From positions 1,281,001 to 1,345,000 of the forward strand of contig JAKTNV010000008.1 in assembly GCA_022747635.1 (NCBI GenBank): a stretch of 64,000 nucleotides of DNA, read 5' to 3'. Shown here piece after piece: positions 45,995 to 56,060 of this stretch. The position numbers and the translations under genes were made by a program. The notes under the pieces are model-generated. The model did no database searches. It saw only the letters and a list, made by a program, of their open reading frames with translations, and was not told the DNA's origin. Numbering within the stretch: the stretch's first letter is position 1; each line of letters starts with the position of its first letter. Source of the DNA: Hetaerina americana. Lineage: Eukaryota > Arthropoda > Insecta > Odonata > Calopterygidae.

Positions 45995-47036
45995 AGATTA
46001 GACTGGTCATTCTACGCGCAAACTGCATGACGGATCACAATCAGTGAGTTGTCGCCTTCTAATGGCGTCTGTGAGAAGTAAAACACCAACTTGCTCGTGG
46101 CCCTATCTGGACTTGTCTCCGCACAACAGCGATACTGGTCGGAGTTTCCTCAAGCTTGTTCTACAATATCTTGTGTCGGTGAGAATGGAGGTCTTAGTGA
46201 AGCAGCGCGTGTGCATTGAATATTGTTTTAACCTTGAGAAACGTGCCACTGAAACTTATGCGATGCTTCAAGAGGCATTCAGCAACCAATCTATCAGTCG
46301 GGCATTTTTTCGTTAGTTAAACTGCTTCCAGACTCGACAAACCTCGAACGATGAAGAACCAAGAAGTGGTCGGGCATCGACGTCAACAAACGGAGCTCAT
46401 GTCGAGTTTTTGGCCAAAAACAGCCAAGCGGTGATACCCCAACCACTCTATTCTCCGGATATCGCTCCAGCGGCTTTTTCCCATTTCCTAAACTTTGAAA
46501 TCCACCTTGAAATGACGCCGATTTGAAACTATTGAGGACATCTAACAAAATTTTACCGCAGACTTAAGGCTATCCCGAAGGAAGCGTTCCAGGCAGGCTG
46601 GAAGGAACGTTAGGAGCGTTATATTGGCAACCGTGCGGGGGCTAACGTACTGGCTTCCCACCGTGAGGGCGCGGGTTCAAATCCCGGCGGTGTTGAATAT
46701 TTTTCAGAGGTATCTCGATCCCTACTTGAGGTGCTTTGTGGAGGGCACTTTGAGTGAGTACGCCGTCCGTCGGATGGGACGTTAAACTGCGGACCCCTTG
46801 GCGCCTTTCGTAAAGAGTAGGCTAATGCCGACGCCGGGTTTCTCTCCACCCTTCATCCTTTCCTGTCCATCTCCTATGGCGCAAATGACCTTAGCTGTCG
46901 GTCGCCTCCCCTCAAAACTACTACTACTATTGGCAACCAAGAGATGTATTTTGAAGGCGATAAGCATGATTCAAGAGTAAGCAATAAAATCAATTATTAA
47001 CTCGAACCGCCTCGTCTTTTTTTGAACAGACCTTGC
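45995..47036 (+). mobile_element. Internally deleted mariner carrying a nested SINE
   Basis: N-terminal transposase at 46185-46314 (MEVLVKQRVCIEYCFNLEKR, TYAMLQEAFSNQSISRAFFR), then a TAG and a decayed linker (EPRSGRASTST). It jumps to VEFLAKNSQAVIPQPLYSPD at about 46405, where the third catalytic Asp is Ala (APAAF). The C-terminus is split by the SINE at 46633-46927: EAFQAGWKER...YIGN before it and QEMYFEGDKHDSRV after it. The right end is TTTTTGAACAGACCTT near 47036; the left end is poorly preserved. Confidence 0.82.
46633..46927 (+). mobile_element. tRNA-headed SINE (family S1), copy 1, nested
   Basis: The head GTGCGGGGGCTAACGTACTG contains an A-box-like part, and GCGGGTTCAAATCCCGGC a B box. 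The body contains CGTCGGATGGGACGTTAAAC, which resembles the central domain of the Meta-SINE superfamily (from memory, unchecked). It ends in (ACT)n. An 11-bp target duplication TATTGGCAACC flanks it at 46622-46632 and 46928-46938, within the mariner transposase remnant. Confidence 0.92.
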
Positions 47037-47354
47037 ACAGTGAAAACTCTCAATTAACACGGCATCAAAAACTTTGCCCTGAAATATTCCACAGCAAACC
47101 GTGCTGCAATTCCACACCTTAAAACATCCATCATACAGTCCAGCATACCTTTTACCTCCTCCCTCCTCGCGAGCTCGGAATTCTCCCTTCTGTTACCGTG
47201 TCCAACGCCCAATTACCGTCGAATGCACTCGGCAATCACTTCTCCTCGCTTCTTTTGGTTCCTTCCGGCAATTCTCTCCACTTCTCCACCATGCCCAGCC
47301 TTCATTCCTTACCTTTTCATTCATTTCCATTCCATTCAACTCTGCATCTACATC

Positions 47355-47560
47355 GCTGGCCTCGGTTGCGGCGGGGTAACGTCCTCGCCTACCTACTCAG
47401 AGGTCGCCGGTTCGATTCCCGCCTACGTGGATTTTCCTCCATCTAGGGCTTGATTATACGTGATTGTCTCCTATTTAATGTCTATTGTTAGGTGGAAGAA
47501 GGGGCTAGAAGTCTCGACCTCGCCCAATTAGGTCGATTAATAAATAAAAAGAAATAAACA
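47355..47560 (+). mobile_element. tRNA-headed SINE (family S2)
   Basis: The A-box-like TGGCCTCGGTTGCGGCGGGG and the B box GCCGGTTCGATTCCCGCC are 40-50 bp apart, as in tRNA genes. The tail GGTGGAAGAAGGGGCTAGAA...CTCGCCC resembles the LINE tail at 20240-20290 and ends in an A-rich TAAATAAAAAG run. Confidence 0.75.
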
Positions 47561-48279
47561 CATCTCAGAATCAAGTAACAACGAAAATGACGTCATTTTG
47601 AGAATCCTTACACGTATGCGTCTAAATTCTCTTCTTGTCAATGCAAAGCTTCAATGTTCACTCTTCAAGCCCGAAATCTCTAGATAATAGGTATCATCCC
47701 GATTCTAAATGAAATAATATGCAAGTACTCCACCTATTACAGACAACATCCAGCCTGCCATCGATTAAGACAGAAAAAAATCACCTACACGGCAGGCGCA
47801 CATACATAACATACGAGTATCGTGGCCCGTTTTAGTAGTGCCTATTTCAAACCAGAGTCAAAAAGTTCGGGAATGGACAGTATTGACCCTAAAAAGTATA
47901 GCGCAGAGCCAGAGTTACTCTGATCTATGGAGCTACGTTGCTCGCGTCGATTCTTTACCGTATACACAAGAATGGTGACCACAACGAGGGTTGGCAGTTC
48001 AGAACAAACGAGTTAAACAATGACACTAAAGGAATTATTATGACCCCACACTATTTAGGTAGGTCAGACCACAACGTTAATACATAAGGGAGATAGATTC
48101 CAATTAAGATAGATACAAATGTGTTCTTTCCCCAATACAATCAGGAATCATAATAGTGAGATATTGTAATGAAGTGGAATGAACGTCATCATCAGGATGA
48201 CCATGAGATTAAACGTCGAAATCAGGGTCGTGTTTATTTTTTTAAATAAATTGTGCAGAATTATGAAGTCAATAATTTG
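47561..48279. other. No gene seen
   Basis: AT-rich, nothing recognised. Confidence 0.35.
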
Positions 48280-48640
48280 ATTTCATTTCAATATGTTGTG
48301 CAAATTCCACAAAGTTACGCCGGAGACAACAAATTAACAATGCTAGTAAGAAATCAAATTCATTACAGAAATACATTCGATTTACAAGTCAGGACAAGAA
48401 TAAACGTAGCGCAGACATTAGATAGGTGCAAGGGCATGCCAGTTGAGAGTACATGTATCCGCATGTGTGTAAGTTATGAACTTTTATGCATGAATATATA
48501 CGCCTCTGTGGATGTACATTGGGATGAATTTCTGGGTTTCACATGCGGTTTAATTTCTTATTACGGGTGGCGACCTAACAACCCCCGCCACACTCCCTTG
48601 GGGCAGCTTGCGGGGTTCTATGTAGATGGTCCCGTAACTA
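48280..48640 (+). mobile_element. CR1-type LINE 3' UTR fragment, copy 1
   Basis: 48440-48625 matches 54280-54478, sharing GCATGAATaTATACGCC(t/a)CTGTGG and CCCCCGCCACAC(T/G)CCCTTG and ending in TATGTAGATG. The end resembles the tail of the CR1 LINE at 23736. The 154-codon open frame at 48253-48717 is UTR-derived and probably not a gene. Confidence 0.6.
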
Positions 48641-48790
48641 GCGACTATCATGCGATTTTGAAGTGGAATCGTTTTCCACTCACAGAATTGCACAAGACTC
48701 AACCAAAGGATAAATAAATAACAGTTTCAGGAGCAACATGATGGAAATCCTTCATGATGAAAGAAGACGCTTTGCTTTTCCACATATGAA

Positions 48791-48910
48791 GAGTATTTTA
48801 CTACGACCTAGGTTTCGTTGAAGCGTAACATCTCGAGGTAATTGAGGATGACGGTGAAACACCTGAAGGTGTTACGTATCTACGAAACCTAGATCGTAAC
48901 AAAAATACTC
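48791..48910. repeat. Penelope-type terminal inverted repeat
   Basis: Arms 48791-48839 and 48861-48910 are imperfect reverse complements. Both read, toward the outside, CGAAACCTA(G/-)GTCGTA... then ...AATACTC. The GAAACC..GGTC core is like that at 48997-49030 and 59574-59590. Sequence just left (48745-48790, CATGATGAAAGAAGACGC...GCTTTTCCACAT) recurs in inverse at 50765-50825 beside the Penelope coding region. Confidence 0.75.
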
Positions 48911-48996
48911 TAATAAAAAGAGACGTTTCAGGCGTGATATGGTGGAATATCATGATTAATTAAAAATAGCAATTTTCCACAAAAATAAAATTTAAT

Positions 48997-49030
48997 GCGA
49001 CCGGTTTCAATGTTACTACATCATCATCAG
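48997..49030 (-). ncRNA. Hammerhead-ribozyme-like motif in the Penelope terminus
   Basis: The minus strand reads CTGATGATGATGTAGTAACA then TTGAAACCGGTCGC. CTGATGA, a possible stem (GATGT/ACATT, loop AGTA), GAAA and a GTC site are in the right order for a minimal hammerhead as known in Penelope-like elements. One extra base follows CTGATGA and the outer helix is poorly paired, so it is probably degenerate. Confidence 0.45.
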
Positions 49031-49632
49031 GTGATAGTTAAACCTCAGAGTCCAGTATATATATGATTAAAGGCAAGTAAGGGGAGGGTGGAGGAAAAGA
49101 GGGGAAGAGGGGGGAAGGTGGAAGGCAGAATGGGTGACTATGTGAGTGGGGTGGGGGGAAGAGGGTTGGGGAAGACAAGGTGCAAAGACCCTAGGAGTCC
49201 GGAGAGCGCGTCGTGGCCGAATGGAGGGGGGTGTCTCGTTGAGGGTGTCCCACGGTGCGCCGCAAAGCTCTTCGGGCCGCGGGGGAAGAGGACGGGATCG
49301 GGGGTTTTTCCCTATGGTCGTGGTCTGGGAACAAGGTATCAATACACAAATAAGCACTGAGTTGAAGGGTAAAGATTGGGATCACTGTATAGTTTTAAGG
49401 GGGCGCCCTAGCGAGGTTTTAGGGAAAGGGTGTAGGAGGGAATGTTATCACTAGCACATGCCGAATAGGGGGGGGGGGGTTGGATTGTCCCGCAGCGGTG
49501 AACCTTCCCTCCTCGTCCGTGAGGAAAGGGGTGGGGACTCGGGGTTTCCCACTTGTCCGGGAAAGCATGGTCTCCGTCTGCAGAGGGGGGGGGGGGAAAG
49601 GAAGGAAATATCCAATGAGAAGGGGCAAGGGA

Positions 49633-50777
49633 TCACTGGTCACATGTACGTCTTGGGAAGGTGATGGAGAGGAGGGGGGAGGGTGAAGATAAAAATTGGA
49701 CTTCGTTGATCAGCTCCAAGTCCTTGCGATGTAAGATTTCCAGCTGTTCCATGGCATCCAGCTTCCTTCCTTTTTCCAAATTGTGAAGCACTTTGAATTC
49801 GAAATTGCTGAAATGGTTAGAATCGAGAAGATGTTTGGCAAATAAAGAGTTGGTATGACCTGTTATGTAGCCTTTCCTATGTTCCCCGATACGTGTCGAA
49901 AAACTCCTGCCAGTCTGACCAATGTAAATGGCCCCACAATCACACCGAATTTCATATACACCACTTTTGGTGTTGCAGTCTATAGGATCTTTGTTTGAGC
50001 ATAGGGCTTTATATAGAGTATTGGGGGTATAAAAAGAAATGCGGAATTTGTCTTTGGGAAACCTGTTCGCGATTTTATATGACACAGAGTTATGGAATGG
50101 AAGTTTGCACCATTTGCGCTCAGAGACTGTAGTGACTGCAAGGGAGATGTTTAATTTCAGGGTCTGTTTCTTAAGTTTTTTCTTCAGTATATTATCAATT
50201 ATGCGGACATGGTAACCGTTCTTAAAGGCTATGTGCTTGATCGTATTGAGCTCTCGTTCGAAGTTGGATTTGGACAAGGGGATACTGATTAATCTGTGGA
50301 TCATGGAATTGAAGCTGGCTAGTTTGTGGGTGAAGGGATGGCAGGAGTCTGAGGGTATCACTTGGTCTGTATACGTGGGTTTCCGAAATATTGAAAAATG
50401 ATGTGTGCTTCTTTTTATTTCAATAGTGAGATCCAGGAAATTGATTTTATGGTCCACTGCCGATTCCATGGTGAAAGTTATAGATGGGTGGATGGAGTTT
50501 ATGAAATGTAAGAAAAGGTCTAACTGTCTATCACTGCCTGTCCAGCAGCATAAGATATCGTCCACATATCTAAACCAGTATAAAATGTTATTCTTGAATC
50601 TATTTTCACTTAGGATCTTGTCCTCTAAATTATCCATAAAAACTTCTGCGAGGAGAGGGGAAAGGGGTGACCCCATAGCCAGACCATCCTTTTGTTTATA
50701 GTAGGTGCCACAGAATAAAAAATAATTTTGGTCTACACAAATTTTGAGAAGTGAACTTAATTCATTAATGTTAAAAA
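49633..50777 (-). pseudogene. Penelope-like RT/GIY-YIG protein, N-terminally truncated
   Basis: The frame is open from about 50777 to the stop at 49633; the first ATG is at 50676. The RT part keeps motif B (QKDGLAMGSPLSPLLAEVFM) and motif C (WFRYVDDILCCW) with both Asp, but lacks motif A and everything before it. The C-terminal endonuclease has SGVYEIRCDCGAIYIGQTGR (the GIY-YIG core, here GVY-IYIG), then R-IGEHRKGYI, an SLFAKHLLDSNH block and EQLEILHRKDLELINE, with the family's catalytic Arg and Glu positions apparently present. The frame is unbroken, so loss of function here is by truncation. Confidence 0.92.
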
Positions 50778-52165
50778 TACTCTATGTGGAAAAGCAATGC
50801 ATCTTCTTTCGTCATGAAGGATTAATATCTTCTGCGTTAATTTCACTCCATGAATGCCATTATTGTTTTTTAATGAATTGAAGCGATAATTTGAAGCAGT
50901 TAATGAAAGAAATGACGAAAAAGTATGGAGAAGAGAAAATATATGGTGCCTTGTACTGGTGAACCTGAAGAAATGGACACTTCTTAGGAAAGAGTGAACT
51001 ATGAGCGACAAGACCAAGTGACAACTGAACAACACCACATAAAACTGATTATGATAATGACGATGAAACAGGTTGCAAGTGGCAGTCACAGATGTCGAGA
51101 AGTTAAACAGTGCATTTAACCAATTTTCGAATAAATGGAAAACAAACCGAAATTTATAAACAAAATTTCTGATCACAATCTCCGAAAAACGAAAATAATA
51201 CTCCACGATTATCGACTAGATCGCGGAAATAAGCACAAATATACAAGCTTATAACATCAATCACTTCGCCCATGTTAAGAATATCATAATTGCTTCCGAC
51301 ATTAATTCGAAACGATTAGCTCACTGAGAAACGTTAATACACCCGCGCGGAGCACGTTCGTCCGGCGATTAAATTAGCGGAAATAATGGAGGCGCCGCAA
51401 CTGATATTAACATTTTAACACATACCATTTGGTCGCAGCGATTATCGAGTCACGAGCTCAAACGCTGGGGGATATGCTGGACCGATTAGGGATGCAATAT
51501 CCGTTTTTATTTCCACACTTGAGAGATAAATAAAAAGGAGCAAAAGTGCTTAGCAAAAAGCGACCTCGTAATTTTAATTAGTTAGGTTGATTCCTCTCCG
51601 GATTATGGTAATCACACTTTGTATTCTCCACCAATGCCTCTGCTTCTTATCAAGTGGATAAGAATCACTTCGGTTGTACAATACAATTCAATCCGACTGA
51701 ATTAAACAACGGTGGAGAGGGAATGCAAAGTAAATACGATACAATGCGAATATTTCATAAACTACCGTCGCCATGGTGATATTACCTGAAATGGCGCATG
51801 GAGTGAAAATGTACGCATTCTGTGTCCTTTATTCCAGTCTGTGATCTAATGACAGGTAAACCAAAATGAAAGGACGATAAAATAATTTAAAAATGAGAAG
51901 AAGAGGAACGAGATAGCCCGATAAAAACCCTCTAAGACGTAAATAACCCAAGATTCAGTCACGGAGGATTCATAATAAACATTTTAAATTAATCAACTAC
52001 TTCCCACCGCATTAAGCCTTCTTTGAAGACTCGAAAAGCAAAGAATCATTACTTTACCACTTGATGAGCTTCAGAGAATACTTCCTGAAAAGTGAGTACA
52101 AAAGTACCACCGTTGGAACGCAAAACACATTTGAATGAATACATGAAGACAAAATTGATTGTGGA
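50778..52165. other. No gene seen
   Basis: AT-rich, no similarity beyond the terminal-type sequence at 50765-50825. Confidence 0.35.
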
Positions 52166-52466
52166 TCGGAATGCGGTGGCTAACGTACAGTCATCCCACC
52201 GAGAGGGCCCGGGTTCGAATCCCCTAGGTGACAGATATTTTTCAGTGGCATCTCGATCCCTACTTGAAATGTTTTGTGGAGAGCACTTTGAGTGAGTACA
52301 CCGTCCGTCGGATGGGACGTCAAACAGCGGACCCCTTGGCACCTTTCGTTCAGAGTAGGCTAATGCCGACGCCGGGTTTCTCTCAACCCGTCATCCTTTC
52401 CTGTCCATCCCTAACGGCGCAAATGCCCTAAGCTATCGGTCGCCTCACATTAAAATTACTACTACA
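52166..52466 (+). mobile_element. tRNA-headed SINE (family S1), copy 2
   Basis: Head GGTGGCTAACGTACAGTCAT, B box CCGGGTTCGAATCCCC, body CGTCGGATGGGACGTCAAAC and tail ATTACTACTACA match the copies at 46633 and 54492 with more substitutions. No clear target duplication. Confidence 0.88.
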
Positions 52467-52578
52467 AGAAGTGATTCCAATCAGGGGATTAAATTCCAAA
52501 CCGATTTAAGAGCTGCGGGAGATGCTGTGGCAGTAACCTTTAACGGCGTCATCCACTAATATGCATTAAAATGCAGCA

Positions 52579-53478
52579 TTTTCAGAGTACAAAGTTTGTA
52601 TCAAAGATATCGGGAAAAGTTTCAGAAACAGAGTTATTTCAGGTATTGCTACAATGCCACAAAAGTCTTCAGAGTACATCCCTTGAAAGCATCGACACAC
52701 TTTTGCCAGGACGTCTTTTCCACAACTCGAAGGCTCCATGGTAGGCGGAAGGTCCTTAAGGGTACGCGAGCAAGCGTCTTTGACAGCACTTAGGGTCCCT
52801 TGGTGATGTCCTTTGAGGGAGGATTTCAATTTTTGGAATTGGAAATGATCTGCCAGTGCCAAATCGGGACTGTCCAAATAAGTCGGAGTCCTCTTCAACG
52901 CGTTGCCGAAGGTCTTTGTAAGCAGAAATTCGACTTCGGAAAGACTTTAGCTTACATCTTTCGCGTCACCAAATTTTCCTAGATATAACGGTGTAAGCAA
53001 AGTCATCATATCAATTCCAATAGGCTCTGCGATCATGCGTAGACTCAACCGACGGTCCGAATTCAGAATTTCACGCACACGCTTGCACGTCGCCTCCTGA
53101 CGTCGACGGCCTTCCAGCGCGGAGCCCCTCCTCCACACACTCTCCTCCGCCATCTTTGAAGAGCTCATGCGACCGCCGTTTCTGACAAGCTTTCATCCTT
53201 GAACACTTGCCGAATCATGCCCAACGTCTCCGTACCTGATTTTCCACGTCGAAATACAAAATTCGATGTCGCACCGCTGTTCTATCGTTCGCAGCATTTC
53301 GCGTTTGCAGCGAGTCACTCGACAGGGGTCCACTAAAAACACGATCCACCCTAAACGAATGATGGCAGGCGATTGGCGCGTGTTGAAGGTCAAACCCCCG
53401 CCAGCAAGCAAGCGCGATGCGACGTTAAGTTGCGTCAGCAAAATATTTTTCCCGATACTTTATTACAACGTTCTGTAA
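52579..53478 (-). mobile_element. Internally deleted mariner, older
   Basis: Left end ACAAAGTTTGTATCAAAGAT...ATCGGGAAAA and right end TTTTTCCCGATACTTTATTA...TTCTGT are loosely inverted. The minus-strand coding starts near 53310 (IEQRCDIEFCISTWKIRYGD). HTH-linker pieces follow at 52947-53168 (VREILNSDRRLSLRMIAEPI), then a jump to SPDLALADHFQFQKLKSSLK at 52566-52898, around the third Asp. The centre with the first two Asp is missing. About 900 bp. Confidence 0.78.
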
Positions 53479-53479
53479 T

Positions 53480-53640
53480 AATCATAAGCCGAGTGCATTC
53501 GCCAGTTAATAGGCATCGAAAGATCCAAGTTCGAATCCCGATCAAGGTGAATGATTTTTATTCTTTGGAATGTCTGCATTCCGAATCGTCCCTCCGTAGC
53601 TTCTGATGGCTTCTCCCTTGTTAGATTTTTATTTAATACA
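53480..53640 (+). mobile_element. Possible tRNA-headed SINE
   Basis: A weak A-box-like AAGCCGAGTGCATTCGCC, a B box AAGTTCGAATCCCGA, and an AT-rich end. The body shares no clear sequence with the other SINE families here. Confidence 0.45.
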
Positions 53641-53940
53641 AATTTAAAACCAATATAAACGGTTACGCATCTATCTTTGCCAATTACGTCACAATTTCAG
53701 GTAGGAAATTTTTGCAACTACTAAGAAAACCAGAGCCTTCATTTATCAGTGCGCCAAATACAAGCACGCACGATCTTCCCGTTCTCGGATTTAAACCAAC
53801 CCCACAGGCATGTCGCTTCGAATTCTCAACTCGCCCACTGATTGCGGAGTAACAACACTCAAACCCAGAAAACGATTAAATGATGCTGTGTCATAATCCT
53901 TTGTAAATAATCCAACTAAATTAGGCCTACTCAAACGGAT

Positions 53941-54480
53941 GCATTTTCACCAACCTCGTGTGTTTTTTTGTCATAACCCTTTCTATCCGCATGACAGTAT
54001 TAGAATGCCATTAAAGTATATAGGGCTCTTTACAGTATTGCTTGCTCTACTTTGTCTGTTTTTTAGTTTCCCCTTCCACACCTGGTCTCTCTCCGTGGGG
54101 GGACCCTCCCGCTACCTGCAGCGTTGGGTCAAATTCCCTGCCTCTGTCTGTGGGGGGGATATCGTTGTGTGTTGCACCTCCATGTGTTAGTGGGGTTTCG
54201 CCTTCTTACTTTTCAAATTGCAGCTTGCACGTTATTGGATACATTTCTTACTGCATCCTAAGGTGCAAATGTTTGTTAGATGAAAGTGCATGTATTTGCA
54301 TGCGAGTAAAATGAACAGATTTTTGCATGAATGTATACGCCACTGTGGGTATGGGTTTTTCTGTACTATGTGTTGATTTTGCGTACGGTTTCGTTCCCTT
54401 TTACAGGTGGTGTTCTAACTACCCCCGCCACACGCCCTTGCGGCGGCTTGCAGCGTATTATGTAGTTGTAGATGCAATAA
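53941..54480 (+). mobile_element. CR1-type LINE 3' UTR fragment, copy 2
   Basis: Its end (54280-54478) matches 48440-48625: CCCCGCCACACGCCCTTGCG and TATGTAGTTGTAGATGCAAT. Overlapping open frames of 83-100 codons are UTR-derived. The S1 SINE at 54492 is inserted just behind its end. Confidence 0.6.
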
Positions 54481-54491
54481 ACAAATATTTC

Positions 54492-54803
54492 GGGGATCGA
54501 GATGGTGCGGGGGCTAACGTACTGGCTTCCCACCCCGAGGGCGCGGGTTCAAATCCCGGCGGTGTTGAATATTTTTCAGAGGTATCTCGATCCCTACTTG
54601 AGGTGCTTTGTGGAGGGCACTTTGAGTGAGTACGCCGTCCGTCGGATGGGACGTTAAGCCGCGGACCCCTTGGCGCCTTTCGTAAAGAGTAGGCTAATGC
54701 CGACGCCGGGTTTCTCTCCACCCTTCATCCTTTCCTGTCCTTCCCCTATGGCGCAAATGACCTTAGCTGTCGGTCGCCTCCCCTCAAAACTACTACTACT
54801 ACT
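54492..54803 (+). mobile_element. tRNA-headed SINE (family S1), copy 3
   Basis: An almost identical sequence to the copy at 46633, ending in (ACT)n. The 11-bp target duplication ACAAATATTTC lies at 54481-54491 and 54804-54814. The high identity to copy 1 suggests recent activity. Confidence 0.95.
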
Positions 54804-55257
54804 ACAAATATTTCACCTGATAACAATATTCATCGTCACAAAACCTCTTTGAGTTCGACGTGAAAATTTTCGTACTCAACGAAAATGCCATCCGATTAAG
54901 TCTTCTTTCATTCAACAGCAAACGCTGACCCGCTCCACTAAGCTAGGGTTGACATGCCTTTCACTCCCATTACTATCAATCCATAATGTCCGCTTACAGA
55001 CACACTGTCCTCTACGACGACTCATGACACACTTGCGACGTTTAGGCGAGACGGATTAACTAATTTTGCCTGCTGTTTTTTTCTAAAATTAACACAGGAT
55101 AATTGATTTTATGACAAGATTTCCAGGAATCCACAGTTTCTATAAGAAAACCCGTAAGAAGAATCCTTTCGCACGGGTAGAGAGTATTGCTGGAGGAGTG
55201 AATCACGTGGAAAATCCTAAAAGGGGGATTCTCCGTTCAACCACAAAAAATACCCAA

Positions 55258-55530
55258 TACGAGGATCGTGGTAGCCTAGTGAAGATCGCGTTCGGCTAGG
55301 GACCACATATTACCGAGTTCGAAACCTGGGCGATAATTCGGACGAACCCATCGAAAATCGAATCGATGCCACCTTCTGCTTGCCGGAAGTTCTTCGGAAA
55401 CCGTTTGCCGGAAGAGGGGAAATGACGGATGGGGCCTCAATGGAATTCTCGTCCGCCAAGGCTTAAGTAGAGCGAGGTGCTCCCGCGTGGGCGACAACAC
55501 CACCTCTCAAAACTAAACTTCCGGCTCATT
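55258..55530 (+). mobile_element. tRNA-headed SINE (family S3)
   Basis: A-box-like CGTGGTAGCCTAGTGAAGAT and B-box-like CGAGTTCGAAACCTGG are followed by about 180 bp of body with no tail shared with S1 or S2. Confidence 0.6.
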
Positions 55531-55644
55531 GCCATGGATTCAAATCTTGCGGCTCATGAATTTATTTCCTTTGGCGCCTTATTTCTAATGCACTCCTTCA
55601 TTGGCCTAGAATGGTCTATTTATTTATATATACCGTGCCAGGGT

Positions 55645-56060
55645 GTGTGCCAGGGGGTGAATACACACCAGAATAATTTTACCCGAACATGACCGCGGTC
55701 GAACAATGCTATCATGATCCCTCATCATTCGTGGAAACAATGACACCTTAAATCTATCTGTTCTACACTTAATCTCTCTGATTTTATTTGCATGATCTCT
55801 CCTACCGTAGTACGAGGGGGGTAATAATACATTATCAACATCATCACTGCTAAATAGGCCTTCCAATTCATACGCAAGAGATTCAAACTGTAATTTAACC
55901 TTCGCTCCGCGAGTGATTCCCAGCCTAGCCGCTCTAATATTTTGGATACGCAACTAAGTTTATCATAACAACGTTTTACAAATCTAGCACGAGATCCAAT
56001 TCGGGTATCAATCCAACTTCGTTTGGATCCCATTTATACTGGTAGCATATACTAAATGAG
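55645..56060 (-). mobile_element. CR1-like LINE C-terminal fragment
   Basis: RFVKRCYDK and LGWESLAERRLNYSLNLLRM, followed by PSYYGRRDHANKIREIKCRT, match the C-terminal end of the CR1 LINE at 23927-24733 (AKFVKNCYDR, YGRRDHEYNIREIDCKT). There is one frameshift between the two pieces. No RT motif remains. Confidence 0.85.

Larger units (their letters stand above)
48940..50777 (-). mobile_element. Penelope-like retroelement, 5'-truncated
   Basis: Minus-strand element with part of an RT and a GIY-YIG endonuclease. Its 3' flank has low-complexity G-rich sequence (49080-49680) and a terminal motif at 48997-49030. At the 5' side the RT frame stops at about 50777, directly against a terminal-type sequence (50765-50825), as expected of the rearranged ends of these elements. 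Penelope-like elements are distinct from LINEs in combining RT with GIY-YIG. Confidence 0.9.

Noticed and set aside
46650..46720. tRNA gene
   Set aside because: A and B boxes are present, but it is the head of a repeated SINE with a target duplication and does not form a full cloverleaf. The same reasoning applies to 47355, 53480, 54492 and 55258.
48253..48717. 154-codon plus-strand gene
   Set aside because: Most of it is a dispersed CR1-like UTR block also found at 54280-54478, with no protein similarity.
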